The notes under the pieces were generated by a model that saw only the letters and a program-made list of their open reading frames with translations, was not told where the DNA came from and did not search any database. Position numbers and translations under genes: made by a program. This document shows positions 60,449 through 64,000 of a DNA stretch of 64,000 bases, piece after piece. Source of the stretch: Klebsormidium nitens (lineage: Eukaryota > Streptophyta > Klebsormidiophyceae > Klebsormidiales > Klebsormidiaceae); the NCBI GenBank assembly GCA_000708835.1, contig DF237267.1, positions 1-64,000 of the forward strand, given 5' to 3'. How positions within the stretch are numbered: the first letter of the stretch is position 1; each line of letters begins with the position of its first letter.

Positions 60449-63311
60449 CTACGATACTTTCCCTAGCGTACTTTTGACTCTTTTTGCAACCTTGCTCTGC
60501 CCGCTGGCAGCGTACGCGGCGCCTATCTTATGGAAAACGTAGATCAACACCATTGATACGGCCAGCAACACCAGGAACGCTTCTGGTTGGGGCCACGTGT
60601 TCAGAAATGGGTACGGGAATATCTGCGTAGGATAGAGTCACGTCAGATGCAAGCTATGGTCGTGAGCAGAAAGAAAATTCCGCCCAAGATCAACTATCGC
60701 AGAGCGGCTGATCCAACACTTCAGCGCTTTCAAGTTGTATTGGATGGGGGCCTCGACGTGGGATTAGAACATCACAGCTTAGATGCCTGCTTTCACAACA
60801 TCATCGTCGTGAACAGGGACGCAAACAAGCAAGGAAGCAGAATTTTCTCGGACATCCGAGGGCCACAATTTCTAACCAGCTCAGCCAAAATGGGACTTGA
60901 TTGAAAGGCTCACCCCTGTCTCGAACTTGCACCACAGAATGAATGCGCAGTAGGCTGTGGCGATGCCAAATGAGACTCGCAGGCTTGGATACCTGTCAGA
61001 AAAGAGTTGGCAATATTATTGTTTTTTGCGTCAACCCCAAGGTTAAGGACTTTTTTTTGCAGACGACTTGTGGGCAACCCTTTCCTTACGAAACCTCTAG
61101 GCGTAGGCGCACAGCAAACGATTGCAGAGCGAGAAGAGCTCGCCGCATTGATGAACAGTGAGCCTTGTTGAGCTATCCAATCACTTTCAAAAGCAGCTAC
61201 ACGAACAATCTCAAAAAGCAGCCGCATTTGATGGTAAATGTAAGAAAAGCGGTGTGCAGTCTTAGACACACTGAGCCGCTGTCACTTTCAATTGCTGCTC
61301 TCCTTCAACTCGCTAGCCTCAGTGCCTTTTGCGGAGGCCGTTGAAAACGTCCTTGCGAACTCTTCTGAGTACGAGAGTACAGCTGGCAGTGTGCTGTCAA
61401 ACGGGCAGGAATCCTTGTCTAATCTCAAGAGTCAGATATCCCTCGATCGGCTCAGAGTTGACTTCAACCGAGTGAAACTATCGCAACTACAGTAAGCTCC
61501 GACGATGCTCAATACCGGCTCCAAAGGGATGCAGCAGTCCCGAAACCGGAAAAATAAGTTTAGACGTCCATCTTAAAGCGCACTTGCATGTGAGAGTGAT
61601 CCTATACAGGCATGTCAAAGGCGTCTGTAAGAGCAAGAGATACTGGGTTACCTGAAAGTCCGCTCTCCGATTTTGACATCGAGCCAGGCGGAAAGTGCAT
61701 TTACTGCGTGCACCAAAATACCCAGGGCGACCGGTCGATCGACGCTGCAGCCATGCGACAAATAAGTGCTTAGAAAGCACGACTGTCTTCATGCCAGCTA
61801 TCGGCAGAATGATTCTAACGCTTGTGCTGGAAATCACTGTTCTGCAATTCTTGAAGACTGTCTCTTTCAAGGGGGTCTTTGAAACAAGGAATGGCTCTCT
61901 AAGGCGCAATCTGCTCTGCAGCTCAGAGAGGGCCCGACGAGAATGACAAGAAGCAGCAAGGTATGTCAGAAGCCTTCAAACTCTGTTTTCGCTTTTTGAA
62001 TGAATCCAGGATATCCAACTTGTACTACTATCGGAAAGTTTCCAACAAACTCCTTCAGTCATAGAAAATGTGTAGATTTGAAAAAGAGAGCAGTGCTCAC
62101 AGCTCTCCTTCTACAGGGTTCCCCTGGATCAACACAAACAGTGTCCAGTGCAGCACTGTGATGATGTTAGCGATGCCAAACACGCTGGACGCAAGCAGAT
62201 CGCTGATCCGCTTTGCATCCTTCCACTGCACAGAGGCAAGTGCAAAACGATGTGAGAAACAAGAAAGCCAATATGAATAAAGAAAGATGCAGAAGAAAGA
62301 GAAGAGATGACGGATTGGGATGGAAAGCTGAGACTGTGAGCAGAGGAAGGACGCAGAAGAAACACACAGCGTGGGAAGAAACATTCGAGATGGTAAGTGA
62401 AAAAGCCTAGAGGGCGTCATCAGCATGAACAAACTGTTTACAAACAAGAAGAAGAGCGTTCTCAATCCAAAGTCTGAACTGGATGGCTTAGAGGTCTGTT
62501 AGGCCATTGTTGAGCCTTTCAAGGATTCAAGTGTGAACTGCAACAGAATAGAAACCTGGAAGGGCCAGCCTTCTTGAACCTCGACCTTATTGTGCAAAGT
62601 CTCTCGCCTCAATATCCTTGGTAAACTCCATTTGCTGTGCTCAGATCTGTAGTTCGTTCTGGCCATGTCTTGAGGATGAGGACATGCACAGCAATGGTCA
62701 CATACTAAGAGTCCCTCATGTCCGATGCTAGCACTCCCACTCAGATCTAGATCGTCGAAGGGCTTACAGAGCCTTTAGAGGCGCATCGACCTCATCAGGA
62801 GCTCCATTTCAGGATGCCATTCAAGAGCGAAGTAGTGCGCAAAAGCTTACCCTGGGGAACAAGTGAGTCAGCAGAGAAAAGGCCCAAGTCACGAGCTGGA
62901 TGGAGAAGCCCCAGAACGTGAGGTACTGCAAATTACTTTGATGGTTTTAGCAAGCAAGCGAAGACGGCCGCTCTAGCTGGTTAGAGGTTAACGCCAGCTG
63001 ATGTTGTCAGGAAAGTCTTCACTTCGTGCTATAGTAGCTGCAAAAGCCTGAACACAAAGAAAACTCCTTAAAGCTTCCTGCTTTTGCTGTTCCAGACATT
63101 GACAAGTGAATGATAAGAGTGAGGGATCCCTCACTCGGTAGAACCAGCCAAATCCATGTGATCCTGGAAGTTGCTTTGCGCCGTCGCTGAAATGCCACAG
63201 ATAGCCGTATAGATAAACGCAGAACAGAGTAAGATGGAAGACAAAAGCAAGGGTGAACGTTCTCAGTGGAGGATCCGAGTTGCCCTTCTTTGGCGTAGCG
63301 GGATGGGCCAT
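60449..63311 (-). CDS. AIG1 / FAR-17a-like multi-pass membrane protein, one exon unresolved
   Basis: Exons found: 63135-63311, 62851-62925, 62101-62225, then 60914-60992 and 60449-60622 with the stop. The first three join in frame, and so do the last two. Between them an exon with a length divisible by three is missing somewhere in 61000-62100. The pieces follow the family in order: FHLTLFCVYLYGYLWHF, YLTFWGFSIQLVTWAFSLL, VFGIANIITVLHWTLFVLI, YPSLRVSFGIATAYCAFILW and FPYPFLNTWP, ending with FLVLLAVSMVLIYVFHKIG. YLTF, YPS and (W/F)-x-YPF are typical of AIG1/ADTRP proteins, which in animals hydrolyse fatty-acid esters of hydroxy fatty acids in membranes (family knowledge). The Thr/His pair reported as catalytic there would lie partly in the missing exon, so activity cannot be judged. 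The start ATG at 63311 is the first in an open frame. Confidence 0.75.
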
Positions 63312-64000
63312 TGCAGATCTGAGTCAAATGCTGGTCAAGCTGCACATAATTTGCATTGCACTGCATACCTAGAATCTAGATGTTCAGGCACAATGCATGC
63401 AATTTTGCGGACCATTTCTAGTCTGAGCGTGTAACCGTTATCGCTGCCGGCGATTTTGTCCTTGCTGACCCGTCAGTCCAGGGTTCCTCACCGGCCATGG
63501 TAGACGTCATGCAATCCATTACCAGGCAGCCCGAGCCGGTACATCGGTCGGTTCCGAATTCACTTGTGCCGGCGGCTGTCCGTTGTTCCGTCGCGGGGTC
63601 TGAATCTTGCGGCCGCGCGTCTTAGCCCTGCGGACGGCCGCGGCTAAAATAGTATGCTGCCACAGGGTTTGGGCCGGGCTTTGCTCTGCTGCACGGTCGC
63701 ATTGAAGGTCGAGGGGGGTGCTTGAAAGGGACCTCCCACTAGCGGCAGTTGGGAGGTGTAGCTTCGTGTTCAGCCAGAGCAGTTCAATCAGGCCTGCTCG
63801 ATGGCTTCTCCTTTGTCCACCGTATGAGCTCCTTCAGCTGAAAACTAGAGGTGGCTTTGGCGGATGCACAGCGGCATGGACGCGAGGAGGAGGTGTTTGT
63901 TGAGAAAGGTGGAAGCTATATGAGCTAGGCTGCTGCTGCTAGCCTGAGGGTAGACATGCCCGGGGCTTGATCGACAAACTCTGCGCAAGCAGGGTTCGAG
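63312..64000. other. Upstream region of the AIG1-like gene, window edge
   Basis: GC-rich sequence with GCGGCCGC and CGGACGGCCGCGG near 63609-63645 lies about 300 bp upstream of the minus-strand start, in a fitting place for a promoter. An open frame at 63718-63903 (+) has no recognisable domain. Confidence 0.35.

Noticed and set aside
61311-61440. Minus-strand block reading STLPAVLSYSEEFARTFS as the missing AIG1-like exon
   Set aside because: The position and an AG before it are suggestive, but the segment is not hydrophobic enough, no donor in the right phase was found and the His-Thr pair is not clear.

Overview
The window is nuclear DNA of an intron-rich photosynthetic eukaryote, most likely a streptophyte (charophyte) green alga. 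Klebsormidium is my best guess, from gene content only. Pointers are a plant-type Nudix hydrolase fused to dipeptidyl peptidase III, a pheophorbide a oxygenase/TIC55-type Rieske enzyme, a BASS4-like plastid transporter, an EID1-like F-box protein, a dirigent/allene-oxide-cyclase-like secreted protein and a plant-type GH10 xylanase carrying CBM22-like modules. There are no bacterial operons, CRISPR arrays, rRNA genes or recognisable virus genes. Exons are GC-rich, donors are mostly GTGAGT/GTAAGT-like, and nearly every exon junction below keeps the reading frame.

Layout. 491-1967 (-): small secreted dirigent/AOC-like protein, 3 exons. 1968-7937: mostly non-coding, with one orphan exon on + (4118-4409). 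7938-11141 (-): BASS4-like transporter, N-terminus unresolved. 12681-13505 (+): intronless EID1-like F-box gene. 15001-27480 (-): giant modular GH10 xylanase, 16 exons, about 2,065 residues or slightly more. 29918-38005 (+): secreted amidase-signature enzyme, 14 exons. 39268-45809 (-): PAO-like Rieske oxygenase, 10 exons, possibly with another exon upstream. 47452-59569 (+): Nudix/DPP III fusion, 21 exons, 784 residues. 60449-63311 (-): AIG1/FAR-17a-like membrane protein, one exon not found.

The genes form no pathway. Three are predicted to be secreted or cell-wall directed (dirigent-like, GH10, amidase) and two plastid-directed (BASS4-like, PAO-like). The xylanase and amidase are divergent across a 2.4 kb spacer, the PAO-like and Nudix/DPP III genes across 1.4-1.6 kb, and the transporter and F-box gene share a divergent spacer.

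The most unusual signal is a recurring pattern in the introns. Short, diverged copies of exon ends, each spanning a splice site, lie within about 250 bp of the real exon in four different genes. One copy in the amidase gene has both splice sites and would insert 48 nt in frame, so it looks like a newborn cassette exon. The xylanase is also notable: five CBM modules encoded by phase-0 exon units, two Ser/Pro-rich regions and twin Cys-rich modules in one protein. Exon edges come from reading-frame and splice-consensus reasoning and may be off by one base.
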